Both the position numbers and the translations under genes were made by a program. From assembly GCF_002860325.1 (NCBI RefSeq), contig NZ_PKOJ01000002.1, positions 248,001 to 312,000 on the forward strand: 64,000 nt of DNA. Direction: 5' to 3'. Under the pieces are notes generated by a model. That model searched no databases and was not told the origin of the DNA. It was given only the letters and a program-made list of their open reading frames with translations. Positions 18,744 to 27,152 of this stretch are shown here, piece after piece. Source of the stretch: Neptunicoccus cionae (GTDB lineage: Bacteria > Pseudomonadota > Alphaproteobacteria > Rhodobacterales > Rhodobacteraceae). Within the stretch, counting starts at the first letter, position 1. Each line of letters starts with the position of its first letter.

Positions 18744-18782
18744 GTATAAGGGTTCCTACCGGTGCCGTCACCGCGACGACAG

Positions 18783-18822
18783 AAACGAAAAACGACCCTA
18801 GGCATATTCTGCCCGGGTCGTT
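18783..18822 (-). terminator. Rho-independent terminator between mltG and GTA g1
   Basis: AACGACCC (18791-18798) and GGGTCGTT (18815-18822) form a perfect stem, extended inside by GGCA/TGCC. On the minus strand the stem is followed by GTTTTTCGTTT. It should stop read-through from mltG into the GTA operon. It lies only about 40 bases before the g1 start. Confidence 0.75.
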
Positions 18823-18964
18823 ACCCACTTCTTCCATCTTGTCCAAAGGTATACCGGTGCGCGGTCGCAAAGTCAATCAAACCCGCTCGTCCCACGCAAC
18901 ACCAAAGGCGCAACGCATCGCCTAACCAACTGAAAACAAACCTTTTCGCACAGAACGCAGGTCG

Positions 18965-20131
18965 TCACCCGCCGTTGCTTTGCCGCCGCTTCTCAGCTTC
19001 AATCTTACGCCATTTGGCAACATTTGCGTTATGCTCGACCAGAGTTTCGGCAAAGGCATGTCCACCCGTGCCGTCAGCCACGAAGAACAAATTGTTGCTT
19101 TCGTTTGGATGCAGGGTCGCGTGAATCGCATCCCGTCCGGGATTTCCGATCGGGCCAGGCGGCAGCCCCTCAATGATATAGGTGTTATAAGGCGTCTTCT
19201 TTGACAGCTCACTCCGCCGCAGGCCCCGCTCCAGAAAACCCTCACCATTGGTGATGCCATACTCGACGGTGGAATCCATTTGCAGTTTCATACCCTTGTT
19301 CAAACGGTTTACAAACACCGCCGCAACCTCGGCCCGTTCCTCTGCAACGCCGGTTTCCTTCTCGATGATAGAAGCAAGCGTCAAAGCGGCTTCGGGCGTA
19401 TCAAACGGCAGACCCTCTGCACGGTTCTCCCACTCTTCCGCGAGAATACGTTCCTGAGCCTGATACATCTGCTCGATCACATCTTCTACAAGCGTACCGC
19501 GCCGCACCTCATAAGTGTTCGGAGAGAGCATTCCTTCCGGGGGTACATTCTCGAACGTGCCACCAAGGAAATCCGCCTGTTTCAGGCTTTCAACAATCTG
19601 CCAGCTGGTAGTACCTTCCGCCACAGTAATCCGGTAAACAATCGGCGTTTTTTCCTCGACCAGCTTGGCATAAGGTTCCGGCAGTTCTGCACCTTCATCG
19701 AATTCAGCCAGTTCCTCGGTCTTCCCAGTGCCGGGTTCCCGTTCGGACAGGGTCATTTTCGCACCACGGATACCAATACGATAATTGGCAAGGAAGCGGA
19801 AAGAACCCGCCCCGCCCTTGGTGACAATGTCCAGAATATCCGCCATCGAAGCACGTGCCGGAATTTCGTAGTTCCCGAACTTCAACTGGCTGGCCTGCCC
19901 GTTGTAATCCGATGCAACCCGCATAATCAGCCCGTATGTAACAGCGCCCTGCTCTTCCAAATTCTTGGACAGCCGGCTGACCGTACCACCGCGCGGCACC
20001 TCGATGTAAATTGAGTTCTGCAACGGTCCGGGGCGGGTAAACTCCGCCTTGGCCCAGAAGAACAAACCGCCGGCAACCACCAGCAGCACAATCAAAAGGT
20101 TGACGAAGTTCGCCGCAATATGCCGTGCCAT
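18965..20131 (-). CDS. mltG: Endolytic murein transglycosylase MltG (YceG)
   Basis: This 388-residue inner-membrane lytic transglycosylase cuts nascent glycan strands. One N-terminal membrane helix (NLLIVLLVVAGGLFFW) is followed by a LysM-like region (VPRGGTVSRLSKNLEEQGAV) and the YceG catalytic domain. The catalytic glutamate is in ALTLASIIEKETGV, and the family motif YNTYIIEGLPPGPIGNPG is complete. The C-terminus has the conserved FVADGTGGHAFAETLVEHNANVAKWR. It lies 75 bases after fabF in the same direction, an arrangement common near fatty-acid genes. Confidence 0.96.
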   Translation of the reverse strand: MARHIAANFVNLLIVLLVVAGGLFFWAKAEFTRPGPLQNSIYIEVPRGGTVSRLSKNLEEQGAVTYGLIMRVASDYNGQASQLKFGNYEIPARASMADILDIVTKGGAGSFRFLANYRIGIRGAKMTLSEREPGTGKTEELAEFDEGAELPEPYAKLVEEKTPIVYRITVAEGTTSWQIVESLKQADFLGGTFENVPPEGMLSPNTYEVRRGTLVEDVIEQMYQAQERILAEEWENRAEGLPFDTPEAALTLASIIEKETGVAEERAEVAAVFVNRLNKGMKLQMDSTVEYGITNGEGFLERGLRRSELSKKTPYNTYIIEGLPPGPIGNPGRDAIHATLHPNESNNLFFVADGTGGHAFAETLVEHNANVAKWRKIEAEKRRQSNGG

Positions 20132-20206
20132 CTTTGCGCTTTCCGCTGTGCCGCCGATGCTGTCACCGGTGCGGCAAATATCTTACCGAAACCCGTTCAG
20201 GGGCGC

Positions 20207-21466
20207 TCAGGAAGCGCGCCCCATAATCAGGCAAGCGTTCGTACCACCAAACCCGAAAGAGTTCGACAACGCGACTTCAATCTCCCGTTTACGCGCGGAA
20301 TTCGGCGCAAGGTCGATTTTGCTGTCCACAGCAGGATTGTCCAGATTGATCGTAGGTGGTGCAATCTGGTCCCGCAGTGCGAGGATACAGAAGATTGCCT
20401 CAACCGCACCGGCTGCACCCAAAAGATGCCCGATCGACGATTTGGTCGACGACATTGTTGCATCCTTGGCATGATCACCAAGCAAACGCTCCACCGCGCC
20501 CAACTCGATCGTGTCAGCCATCGTGGATGTGCCGTGTGCGTTGATGTAGTCCACGTCATCCGGCTCCAGGCCAGCCCGCTTCAGCGCCGCTTTCATGGCA
20601 CGGAAGCCGCCGTCACCGTCTTCGGACGGCGCGGTGATGTGATAGGCATCACCTGACATCCCGTAACCGAGAACTTCGGCATAAATCTTTGCACCACGGG
20701 CCTTGGCGTGCTCGTATTCTTCCAGAACCACGATACCGGCACCTTCGCCCATGACGAAACCGTCACGGTCTGCATCATAAGGTCTGCTCGCAGATTTCGG
20801 GTCGTCACGGCGTTTCGTGCTCAGCGCCTTACAGGCGTTAAAGCCCGCCATGCCAATTTCACAGATCGCGCCTTCCGCACCACCGGCAATCATAACGTCC
20901 GCATCATCAAGCGCAATGATCCTCGCCGCATCGCCAATCGCATGAGCCCCTGTGGAACAGGCTGTCACAACCGAATGGTTCGGGCCTTTAAAGCCGTATT
21001 TGATGGAAACCTGACCGGAAACCAGATTGATAAGAGCCCCCGGAATAAAGAAAGGTGACACGCGGCGCGGTCCCTTTTCTTTCAGAGTGATCGCAGTCTT
21101 TGCAATGGAATCCAGACCACCAATCCCCGAGCCGATCAGAACACCGGTCCGGTGGAAGTCTTCTTCCTCTTTCGGGGTCCAGCCGCTATCCTCAACAGCC
21201 TGTGTCGCCGCCGCGATGCCATAGAGGATAAAGTCGTCTACTTTACGCTGCTCTTTCGGCTCCATCCAGTCATCCGGATTGAATGTCCCGTCAGAGCCAT
21301 CCCCGCGCGGGATTTCACAGGCGTAATTCGTCGCCAGATGATCCGCATCAAACCGCGTAATTGTACCCGCAGCGCTGTCACCCGCCAGCAAACGCTTCCA
21401 TGTTTCTTCAACACCGCATGCCAGCGGCGAAACCATACCCAAACCTGTGACAACAACCCGACGCAT
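20207..21466 (-). CDS. fabF: 3-oxoacyl-[acyl-carrier-protein] synthase II
   Basis: FabF condenses malonyl-ACP with acyl-ACP in fatty-acid elongation. The 419-residue product starts at MRRVVVTGLGMVSPL with GAGGG upstream; the longer frame upstream is not conserved. The catalytic triad is visible: Cys in VVTACSTGAHAIG (about 166), His in NAHGTSTMADTIELG (about 309) and His in SIGHLLGAAGAVEA (about 346). The C-terminal SNSFGFGGTNACLI is complete. Its carrier protein acpP lies two genes upstream. Confidence 0.97.
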   Translation of the reverse strand: MRRVVVTGLGMVSPLACGVEETWKRLLAGDSAAGTITRFDADHLATNYACEIPRGDGSDGTFNPDDWMEPKEQRKVDDFILYGIAAATQAVEDSGWTPKEEEDFHRTGVLIGSGIGGLDSIAKTAITLKEKGPRRVSPFFIPGALINLVSGQVSIKYGFKGPNHSVVTACSTGAHAIGDAARIIALDDADVMIAGGAEGAICEIGMAGFNACKALSTKRRDDPKSASRPYDADRDGFVMGEGAGIVVLEEYEHAKARGAKIYAEVLGYGMSGDAYHITAPSEDGDGGFRAMKAALKRAGLEPDDVDYINAHGTSTMADTIELGAVERLLGDHAKDATMSSTKSSIGHLLGAAGAVEAIFCILALRDQIAPPTINLDNPAVDSKIDLAPNSARKREIEVALSNSFGFGGTNACLIMGRAS

Positions 21467-21577
21467 ACTAGCCCTCGTATCTTGGTTATTTACTTCCAAG
21501 CCTCTCTACAGCCTTGCGCCACTCTGGGCAAGTAATTGGCGGCTTCAAATCTCAATCATACGTTTGGCACTATACCG

Positions 21578-22321
21578 TCAGACAAAGCTGGCGATCTCTT
21601 CCACCTCGGGAACGGCAATTTCCAGAGCCTTGCGCAAATCGACGGTTTTGTTGAACAGCGCCCGCCCGATGATCACGCCGTCACAATGGCCCGCGTATTT
21701 CAACATAGAGACATCATCAAGCGTGCGCACCAGCCCGCTGGCAATCACAGGGTGACGCGTGCTTGCAGCCAAAACCGAAATTTCAGAAGCCCCAACCTCA
21801 ATATCTTCGACATCGGCATCAACATCGGTCACAAGAAAACCGGCCAGTGGTGCATCGGAATAACTGCGCAGGAACGGAATCGGCGCAAACATGCTTTCTT
21901 CCCGCCAGCCGTCTGTCAGAACGCGCCCGCGCCAGCAGTCCACCGCCACAATAATCTGGTCGGGAAAGGCCCGTGCCAGTTGCTGCACCAAAGCCGGTTG
22001 CTTTACTGCCGCCGTACCGATCACAATGCGCCCCGCACCTTTGTCAATCCACCGCACCGCAGATTCCACACTGCGCATCCCGCCTGCAACCTGCACCGGA
22101 ATACCGACTGTGCGAATGATCTCCTCGACCAGTTCGACATTCTCCGAACCGCCCTCAATCGCATTGAAATCCGTAACTTGCATCCACGACGCACCAGCCT
22201 CGGCAAAACTTTTTGCCACACTTAATGGATCCACATGCCAGACAGCAGCTTCTTCCAGACGGCCCCGTGTCAGGCTGACACATTTCCCGTCTTTTAACTC
22301 GATTGTTGGATATATGATCAT
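21578..22321 (-). CDS. Divergent HisA-like (beta-alpha)8-barrel protein
   Basis: This 247-residue paralogue resembles phosphoribosylformimino-AICAR ribotide isomerase (HisA) over its whole length. The canonical catalytic motif PA-I-D-LKDG is changed to PTIELKDGKCVSL, replacing the first catalytic Asp with Glu. The second Asp is kept in VAVDCWRGRV. The C-terminal phosphate motif, normally SGGIG, reads ASGLVRTLDDV, and the TDISRDGT loop is replaced by VTDVDADVEDIE. Canonical HisA genes lie with hisF and hisH, but here the neighbours are acpP and fabF. It may therefore not act in histidine synthesis. Confidence 0.8.
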   Translation of the reverse strand: MIIYPTIELKDGKCVSLTRGRLEEAAVWHVDPLSVAKSFAEAGASWMQVTDFNAIEGGSENVELVEEIIRTVGIPVQVAGGMRSVESAVRWIDKGAGRIVIGTAAVKQPALVQQLARAFPDQIIVAVDCWRGRVLTDGWREESMFAPIPFLRSYSDAPLAGFLVTDVDADVEDIEVGASEISVLAASTRHPVIASGLVRTLDDVSMLKYAGHCDGVIIGRALFNKTVDLRKALEIAVPEVEEIASFV

Positions 22322-22417
22322 GGCACAGCCTCCCCGCTTCGTGATCTACTAGAATCACAATAGCTGACAGTTGCCATTTCCCCTAACACGCCACCGACGT
22401 TTTAAGTCCAAAACGCA

Positions 22418-22444
22418 AAACGCGGCCCGAAGGGGACCGCGTTT
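22418..22444 (-). terminator. Terminator downstream of acpP
   Basis: AAACGCGG (22418-22425) and CCGCGTTT (22437-22444) pair, with an inner CCC/GGG extension and a small loop. On the minus strand the stem ends in GTTTTGCGTTTT. It lies 29 bases past the acpP stop and would separate acpP from the HisA-like gene. Confidence 0.75.
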
Positions 22445-22473
22445 CAAAACTCTGTGGTGTAAGACCGGAAGTC

Positions 22474-22707
22474 TTAGGAAGCTTCTTTGATGAACTTCAC
22501 TGCATCGCCGAAAGACTGGATGGTTTCAGCCGCGTCGTCAGGGATTTCGATGCCGAATTCCTCTTCGAAGGCCATAACCAGTTCAACCGTATCAAGGCTG
22601 TCTGCGCCCAGATCGTCGATGAAGGATGCACCCTCAACAACTTTGTCTTCGTCAACGCTCAGGTGCTCGACAACGATTTTTCTCACGCGATCTGCGATGT
22701 CGCTCAT
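22474..22707 (-). CDS. acpP: Acyl carrier protein
   Basis: The 77-residue ACP starts at [16 protein letters not shown] with GAGGATAG upstream. The phosphopantetheine serine is in [20 protein letters not shown] (about residue 37), and the helix II/III region [21 protein letters not shown] is canonical. It carries acyl chains for FabF and other enzymes. The own terminator downstream and strong ribosome site fit a highly expressed monocistronic gene. fabG, often next to acpP, is not in this window. Confidence 0.97.
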   Translation of the reverse strand: MSDIADRVRKIVVEHLSVDEDKVVEGASFIDDLGADSLDTVELVMAFEEEFGIEIPDDAAETIQSFGDAVKFIKEAS

Positions 22708-23033
22708 GTTTTCTATCCTCATATTGCGCGAAAGCTCTGCCTTCGCCTTTGGCCCGCAAGCAGGCACCTCAAAAGATGATCACGAAGCCCAAAGGCCCCC
22801 GTTCACCGGTTAACTCGTGCCGCGCTATACCATAAGTTACCCTGTTGGCAAATGTTTTCCAATATACGCACAGGCACACGTCAGATAGCGCAGAAAACCC
22901 GATTTTTCCCGAATTCGCAATCCATTAAAGAGACAATAAGTTCGGATTTCTTGGCTGCCATCCATCCGATCCCCCTCGTTGTAACAGTTTTTTCGTAAGG
23001 TTTCAGAGCCGTTCGGGGAATCAGCGCAAGCAT
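22708..23033. other. 326-base intergenic region, acpP leader/promoter region
   Basis: No conserved gene is seen. On the minus strand a 42-codon frame (22837-22965, MDGSQEIRTYCLFNGL...) has a strong AGGGGG ribosome-like site but no recognisable similarity, so it is left unannotated. The region must contain the acpP promoter, which could not be placed with confidence. Confidence 0.4.
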
Positions 23034-23756
23034 TCAGCCTGCCGACCCGGCAAGCAATCCTGCAAAAAGCATTGCTTGCGCGCACCAATAGGTCCCCCAA
23101 ACCGCAAAAGGAGTCAGACGAAGCCCAACGCTTCCTTCGGGAATCACAAATAATTCCAGTGAAAGGATTAGGTCGGACAACATAAATACAAACGCGCCGC
23201 ACAGGGCCAGTGCCAGAACACCGTTGAACGGCAGCACCAGTGCCGCACCGCCCATCGCGATGATAACCGGCACATATGCAACCACCGCCGACCGCAGTTC
23301 GTAGGCTTTCCGGTATAGCAGCACCGACATACTACCCCCTAAAACAGCCAAACCAATCAAAACCGCCACACGAGGGGCAGATGCAAGCCGTGCAGAGTCT
23401 GCCGCAGGGTGAGATAGAAACGTGCCAATATAGAACAGATGACCGACAGCAAAAGCCCCAACCCCGGCCAGGAAAAGCCGGTCACTGTTACGCGACAGCG
23501 CATAATCGCCCAGCGCACAGAAAGAAAGTGCAGCAATCAGGCTCCATTCCCCACCCGCAATCCATGCTGCGAATGCTAGGCTCGCAACACTGACTGTCTT
23601 GATGAAAGAGCGCGCCGCGCCCGACGCGCGGAAACAATAGCCAACCCAGTAAATCACAGCGCAAATGCTGCCAAGCGCGAAGAAAGCCAAAGCAACGCCC
23701 ACAGCTTCGCGGCTCGCTCCGGTATTCAGCAAGTCAAAAGGCAAGACTTCCGTCAC
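23034..23756 (-). CDS. YhhN-family (lysoplasmalogenase-like) membrane protein
   Basis: This protein of about 240 residues has eight or so hydrophobic segments. The YhhN signature is clear: LIAALSFCALGDYALSRNSDRLFLAGVGAF and AVGHLFYIGTFL, then FMLSDLILSLELFV and TYWCAQAMLFAG. TMEM86-type relatives hydrolyse lysoplasmalogen; bacterial roles are mostly untested. The GTG at 23756 overlaps the nuoEF stop as GTGA. GAGG is only one base from this GTG, so a start a few codons further in is possible. Coupling to the NADH-oxidising fusion upstream is positional only. Confidence 0.8.
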   Translation of the reverse strand: MTEVLPFDLLNTGASREAVGVALAFFALGSICAVIYWVGYCFRASGAARSFIKTVSVASLAFAAWIAGGEWSLIAALSFCALGDYALSRNSDRLFLAGVGAFAVGHLFYIGTFLSHPAADSARLASAPRVAVLIGLAVLGGSMSVLLYRKAYELRSAVVAYVPVIIAMGGAALVLPFNGVLALALCGAFVFMLSDLILSLELFVIPEGSVGLRLTPFAVWGTYWCAQAMLFAGLLAGSAG

Positions 23757-25447
23757 ACCTCGTCTGGGAAATGTTTCATGACCGAGCGGATCGGATTCGG
23801 CGCAGCCTGACCGAGTCCACAGATAGACGCATCTACCATTGCCACAGACAATTCCTCCAAAAGTCCCTGATCCCATTGATCGTTTTGCATCAGCTTCACC
23901 GCCTTTTCACAACCCACCCGGCACGGTGTACACTGCCCGCAGCTTTCATCCTCGAAGAATTTCAGCATGTTAAGGGCCGCTCCCCGCGCACTGTCCTGAT
24001 CGCTCAGCACCACTACGGCGGCAGAACCGATAAAGGTCCCATGTTCCTGCAATGTGTCAAAATCCAGCGGAATATCGTCAAGACTGGCCGGTAAAAGCCC
24101 CGAAGACGGTCCCCCCGGTTGATAGGCCTTAAATGCGTGCCCTTCCTGCATCCCACCGCAGTAGTCTTCTATCAGGCTGCGGATTGTCGTTCCCGCCGGT
24201 GCAATCTTAACGCCCGGATTGCGCACCCGGCCTGACACCGAATAACTGCGCATCCCTTTGCGCCCGTTCACACCGTGATCCCCGAAAATTCCCGGACCGG
24301 AACGGGCTACCTTTGCGATCCAGTACAGTGTTTCGACGTTATGTACCAATGTCGGACGGTTAAACACACCTACCGAGGCAACAAAAGGCGGGCGATGGCG
24401 CGGCATCCCGCGCTTGCCCTCGATGCTCTCGATCATCGCACTTTCCTCACCGCAGATATAGGCACCTGCCCCGCGACGCAGATCAATATAGCCCGCCGGA
24501 ACCAGACCGGCCGCTTCCAGTACAGCAATCTCACGGCGCAGGATCTCCAGAACCGCCGGATACTCGTCCCGCATGTAGATAAAGCATGTATCCGCATCAA
24601 CAGCCCAGGCCGCGATCAGCATACCTTCCAGAAACACATGGGGTTCGCGTTCCAGAAAGTAGCGGTCCTTGAATGTGCCCGGTTCGCCCTCATCCCCGTT
24701 AACAGCCAGATAACGCGGTCCGTCGTTCATCCGCACAAACGACCATTTCTTACCAGACGGGAAACCTGCGCCCCCCATCCCCCGCAAACCGCTTTGCAGA
24801 ACCTCTTCTTGCAACTCATCCGGCGTCTTGCTTCCATCGCGCAGCGCTGCAAGCGTCTGATAGCCTCCGTCCGCACAATAGGCTTCATATTGCTCGTACT
24901 CCGGCACCCGTGCGTGGGTCTCCCCGTTCTTGATCGCGGCTTCCACCTTTTCCACGCTGGCGTTGTCGATATGATTATGCCCAAGCTCCAGTACGGGAGC
25001 AGTATCACACCGCCCCATGCAAGGCGCACGCAAGACACGTACATCCATTCCGCTGGCATACTTACGCGCAAGTGCTGTCAGCAATTCCTGCGATCCGGCC
25101 AACTCGCAAGACAGGGAATCGCACACGCGTATCGTCAGATCCGGTGGTGCCTGCTCCCCTTCCTTGACCACATCAAAATGAGCGTAAAAGGTTGCAACTT
25201 CGTAAACTTCCGACTGCGAAAGTTTCATTTCTTCGGCCAGAGCAGCCAGATGCGCAGCAGAAAGACACCCATAAGTATCCTGCACCAGATGCATGTGCTC
25301 GATCAGTAGATCACGGCGACGGGGACGGTCCCCCAACAGGGCCCGCACCTCATCCAGCGCTTCATCCTGAACCTGACGGCCTTTCGGCGTATGACGGCCT
25401 TTGCCCTTGCCGGATTTCCAAACGCCCTTACGCTCGTCTAAAGCCAT
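23753..25447 (-). CDS. NuoE-NuoF fusion: NADH-oxidising flavo-iron-sulfur subunit (formate dehydrogenase beta-like)
   Basis: This 564-residue protein joins a thioredoxin-like [2Fe-2S] NuoE domain (about 20-170) to a complete NuoF. NuoE ligands are C-x4-C (RVCDSLSCELAG) and C-x3-C (APCMGRCDTAP). NuoF has the FMN loop GLRGMGGAGFPSGKKW, the NADH/FMN segment GAGAYICGEESAMIESIEGKR, and the [4Fe-4S] ligands ESCGQCTPCRVGC plus SICGLGQ. Such fusions serve as the diaphorase part of NAD-dependent formate dehydrogenases, normally with fdsA next door. No alpha subunit lies in this window. The start MALDERKG has AGGAGA upstream; the frame extends 58 codons further without similarity. An AlkB-type hydroxylase diverges from it. 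Confidence 0.9.
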   Translation of the reverse strand: MALDERKGVWKSGKGKGRHTPKGRQVQDEALDEVRALLGDRPRRRDLLIEHMHLVQDTYGCLSAAHLAALAEEMKLSQSEVYEVATFYAHFDVVKEGEQAPPDLTIRVCDSLSCELAGSQELLTALARKYASGMDVRVLRAPCMGRCDTAPVLELGHNHIDNASVEKVEAAIKNGETHARVPEYEQYEAYCADGGYQTLAALRDGSKTPDELQEEVLQSGLRGMGGAGFPSGKKWSFVRMNDGPRYLAVNGDEGEPGTFKDRYFLEREPHVFLEGMLIAAWAVDADTCFIYMRDEYPAVLEILRREIAVLEAAGLVPAGYIDLRRGAGAYICGEESAMIESIEGKRGMPRHRPPFVASVGVFNRPTLVHNVETLYWIAKVARSGPGIFGDHGVNGRKGMRSYSVSGRVRNPGVKIAPAGTTIRSLIEDYCGGMQEGHAFKAYQPGGPSSGLLPASLDDIPLDFDTLQEHGTFIGSAAVVVLSDQDSARGAALNMLKFFEDESCGQCTPCRVGCEKAVKLMQNDQWDQGLLEELSVAMVDASICGLGQAAPNPIRSVMKHFPDEV

Positions 25448-25609
25448 TATCGTGTCTCCTTCGCTCTGCCGCCACTCTAAGCCGATATTCCATCTGATGC
25501 GAAACCGAAAAGCGACAGGTTTCAAGGGAATAACGCTCTGGTCCGCCTGAAACTTGTGTCTGGCCAGAAGCGTTTTATGATCCCAGATACATCCTAACGA
25601 AATATACTC

Positions 25610-26659
25610 ATGACCAGACACCTCAGCGCATTCGCTCTAGTGACCCTCCTGCCGACCGTCCTGTTGGGGATTGCTGCCCAGCGCGGCGGTCTTTGGCCCC
25701 TCCTCCCGCTGTTTCTGCTTGCCGGAGTGAACCACCTGATCGACAGCCTGTTTGAAAACCGTCCCGACAGCCCTGTTGAGCGCGCTTTGGCTGATATTCT
25801 CCCTGTGATACTCGCCTGCTGCCATTTCGTTCTGCTGGCACTCGCAATCTATGCTCTGGCAATCAAGTCCGATCCGCTGACAACCAAACTCCCCCTGTTT
25901 TTTGCTTTCGGGCTCTATTTCGCGACCGTTTCGAACGCCACCGGACACGAGTTGATCCATCGCCGTCAGCGCCTGCCTTTCCAGTTTGGGAAGTGGATCT
26001 TCATCTCGCATCTGTTTGGTCACCACACCTCGGCGCACCGTCTGGTTCATCACCCGTATGTCGCAACGCGGTTTGACCCGAACACCGCCCGTTACAACGA
26101 AAGCTTCTATTCATTTTACCGTCGCGCTTGGCGCGGTTCCTTCCGCGCCGGCCTCAGTGCGGAAAACACCCGTCGCGGCCTACCCGCCGAAAGCCGGCGC
26201 ATTGACACTTCCAACCCCTATTTCACCTATATTGCTGGCGGCATCCTTTTCCTTTTACTCGCTACGCTTGCAGGGGGCTGGACCGGATTGCTCACCTATC
26301 TCGGTCTCGCACTCATGGCACAAGGTGGCCTGCTGTTAACCGACTATGTACAGCACTATGGCCTGACCCGCAGCGAGGGCGAAGACGGTCGGCTCATGCC
26401 AATCGCCCCCCATCACAGCTGGAACGCGCCCCACTGGTTTACTCGTAATCTAACACTCAATGCGCCCTTGCACTCGGACCACCATGCCAAACCGGCCCGC
26501 CCCTATACCGAACTTGCCAATCACTCCGAAGAAACGGCCCCACAACTCCCCTACAGTCCCGGAATCATGTCGATTATCGCACTCAACCCGATCCGTTGGC
26601 GCCGTATCATGAATCCGAAAGTCGCCGAGTGGGCGATGCGCCACCGAAAAAACACCTGA
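25610..26659 (+). CDS. AlkB-type membrane non-heme diiron hydroxylase (alkane 1-monooxygenase family)
   Basis: This 349-residue integral membrane protein has about six hydrophobic helices and the full histidine set of the AlkB/fatty-acid hydroxylase family: TGHELIHRR, FGHHTSAHRLVHHPYVA and PLHSDHHAKPARPYTEL, plus APHHSWNA. The last block is specific for AlkB rather than acyl desaturases. It is shorter than Pseudomonas GPo1 AlkB (about 400), and the substrate could be an alkane or another hydrophobic compound. A rubredoxin partner is not seen nearby. It diverges from the NuoEF fusion across 162 bases. Confidence 0.88.
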   Translation: MTRHLSAFALVTLLPTVLLGIAAQRGGLWPLLPLFLLAGVNHLIDSLFENRPDSPVERALADILPVILACCHFVLLALAIYALAIKSDPLTTKLPLFFAFGLYFATVSNATGHELIHRRQRLPFQFGKWIFISHLFGHHTSAHRLVHHPYVATRFDPNTARYNESFYSFYRRAWRGSFRAGLSAENTRRGLPAESRRIDTSNPYFTYIAGGILFLLLATLAGGWTGLLTYLGLALMAQGGLLLTDYVQHYGLTRSEGEDGRLMPIAPHHSWNAPHWFTRNLTLNAPLHSDHHAKPARPYTELANHSEETAPQLPYSPGIMSIIALNPIRWRRIMNPKVAEWAMRHRKNT

Positions 26660-26731
26660 CACTCCGACCTGATTGCAAAGCTCTGCAAATTGCGCATAGG
26701 CTCGGCCAACATCTCATCAGCCGTGGACGTC

Positions 26732-27148
26732 ATGCTTAGAACACTCATCTTCACCGCCCCGATCGTTGCCGCACTGACAGGCTCCGTATCGGCTCAGGCC
26801 AGTAGCGAAACAATTGTCACGCCACAGGAATTTGAAGCCCTCACTACAGGCAATACCCTTTATTTCGAACGCAATGGCCGCTTTTTCGGGGCGGAGCAAT
26901 TCTACACCCGCCGCCGCTCGCTCTGGATGAATGGCGCAAAGGAATGTCTTGACGGAGAGTGGTTTGCCAAGAACGACTTGATCTGTTTTGACTACGGCAC
27001 CGAACGTGATCCGCAATGCTGGCACTTCATCGAACGGTCCGGCCAATATTCCGCCCGCGCTGAAGGCGAAAGCGCAGAGTTCGACATACATCTATATAAC
27101 ATCGACAAAACGCCGCTGGACTGCAAAGGCCCCGCCGTCGGCGCCTGA
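26732..27148 (+). CDS. Secreted protein of unknown function
   Basis: The product has 138 residues when started at ATG 26732 (MLRTLIFTAPIVAALTGSVSAQA), which gives a normal signal peptide with cleavage after A-Q-A. The mature part has four to five cysteines (KECLDGEWF, LICFDYG, PQCWHFIE, LDCKG) suggesting disulfides, and an aromatic, YFERNGRFFGAEQFYTRR-type beta-rich fold. I do not recognise the family with certainty. It converges with xseA with a four-base gap. Confidence 0.65.
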   Translation: MLRTLIFTAPIVAALTGSVSAQASSETIVTPQEFEALTTGNTLYFERNGRFFGAEQFYTRRRSLWMNGAKECLDGEWFAKNDLICFDYGTERDPQCWHFIERSGQYSARAEGESAEFDIHLYNIDKTPLDCKGPAVGA

Positions 27149-27152
27149 GAAA

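Noticed and set aside
22837-22965. 42-codon minus-strand frame with a strong AGGGGG ribosome-like site upstream of acpP
   Set aside because: No similarity or conserved pattern could be recognised and a single site is weak evidence; only noted in the intergenic entry.
24275-25309. 344-codon plus-strand open frame opposite the NuoEF fusion
   Set aside because: Shadow frame; no motif and no ribosome site of note.
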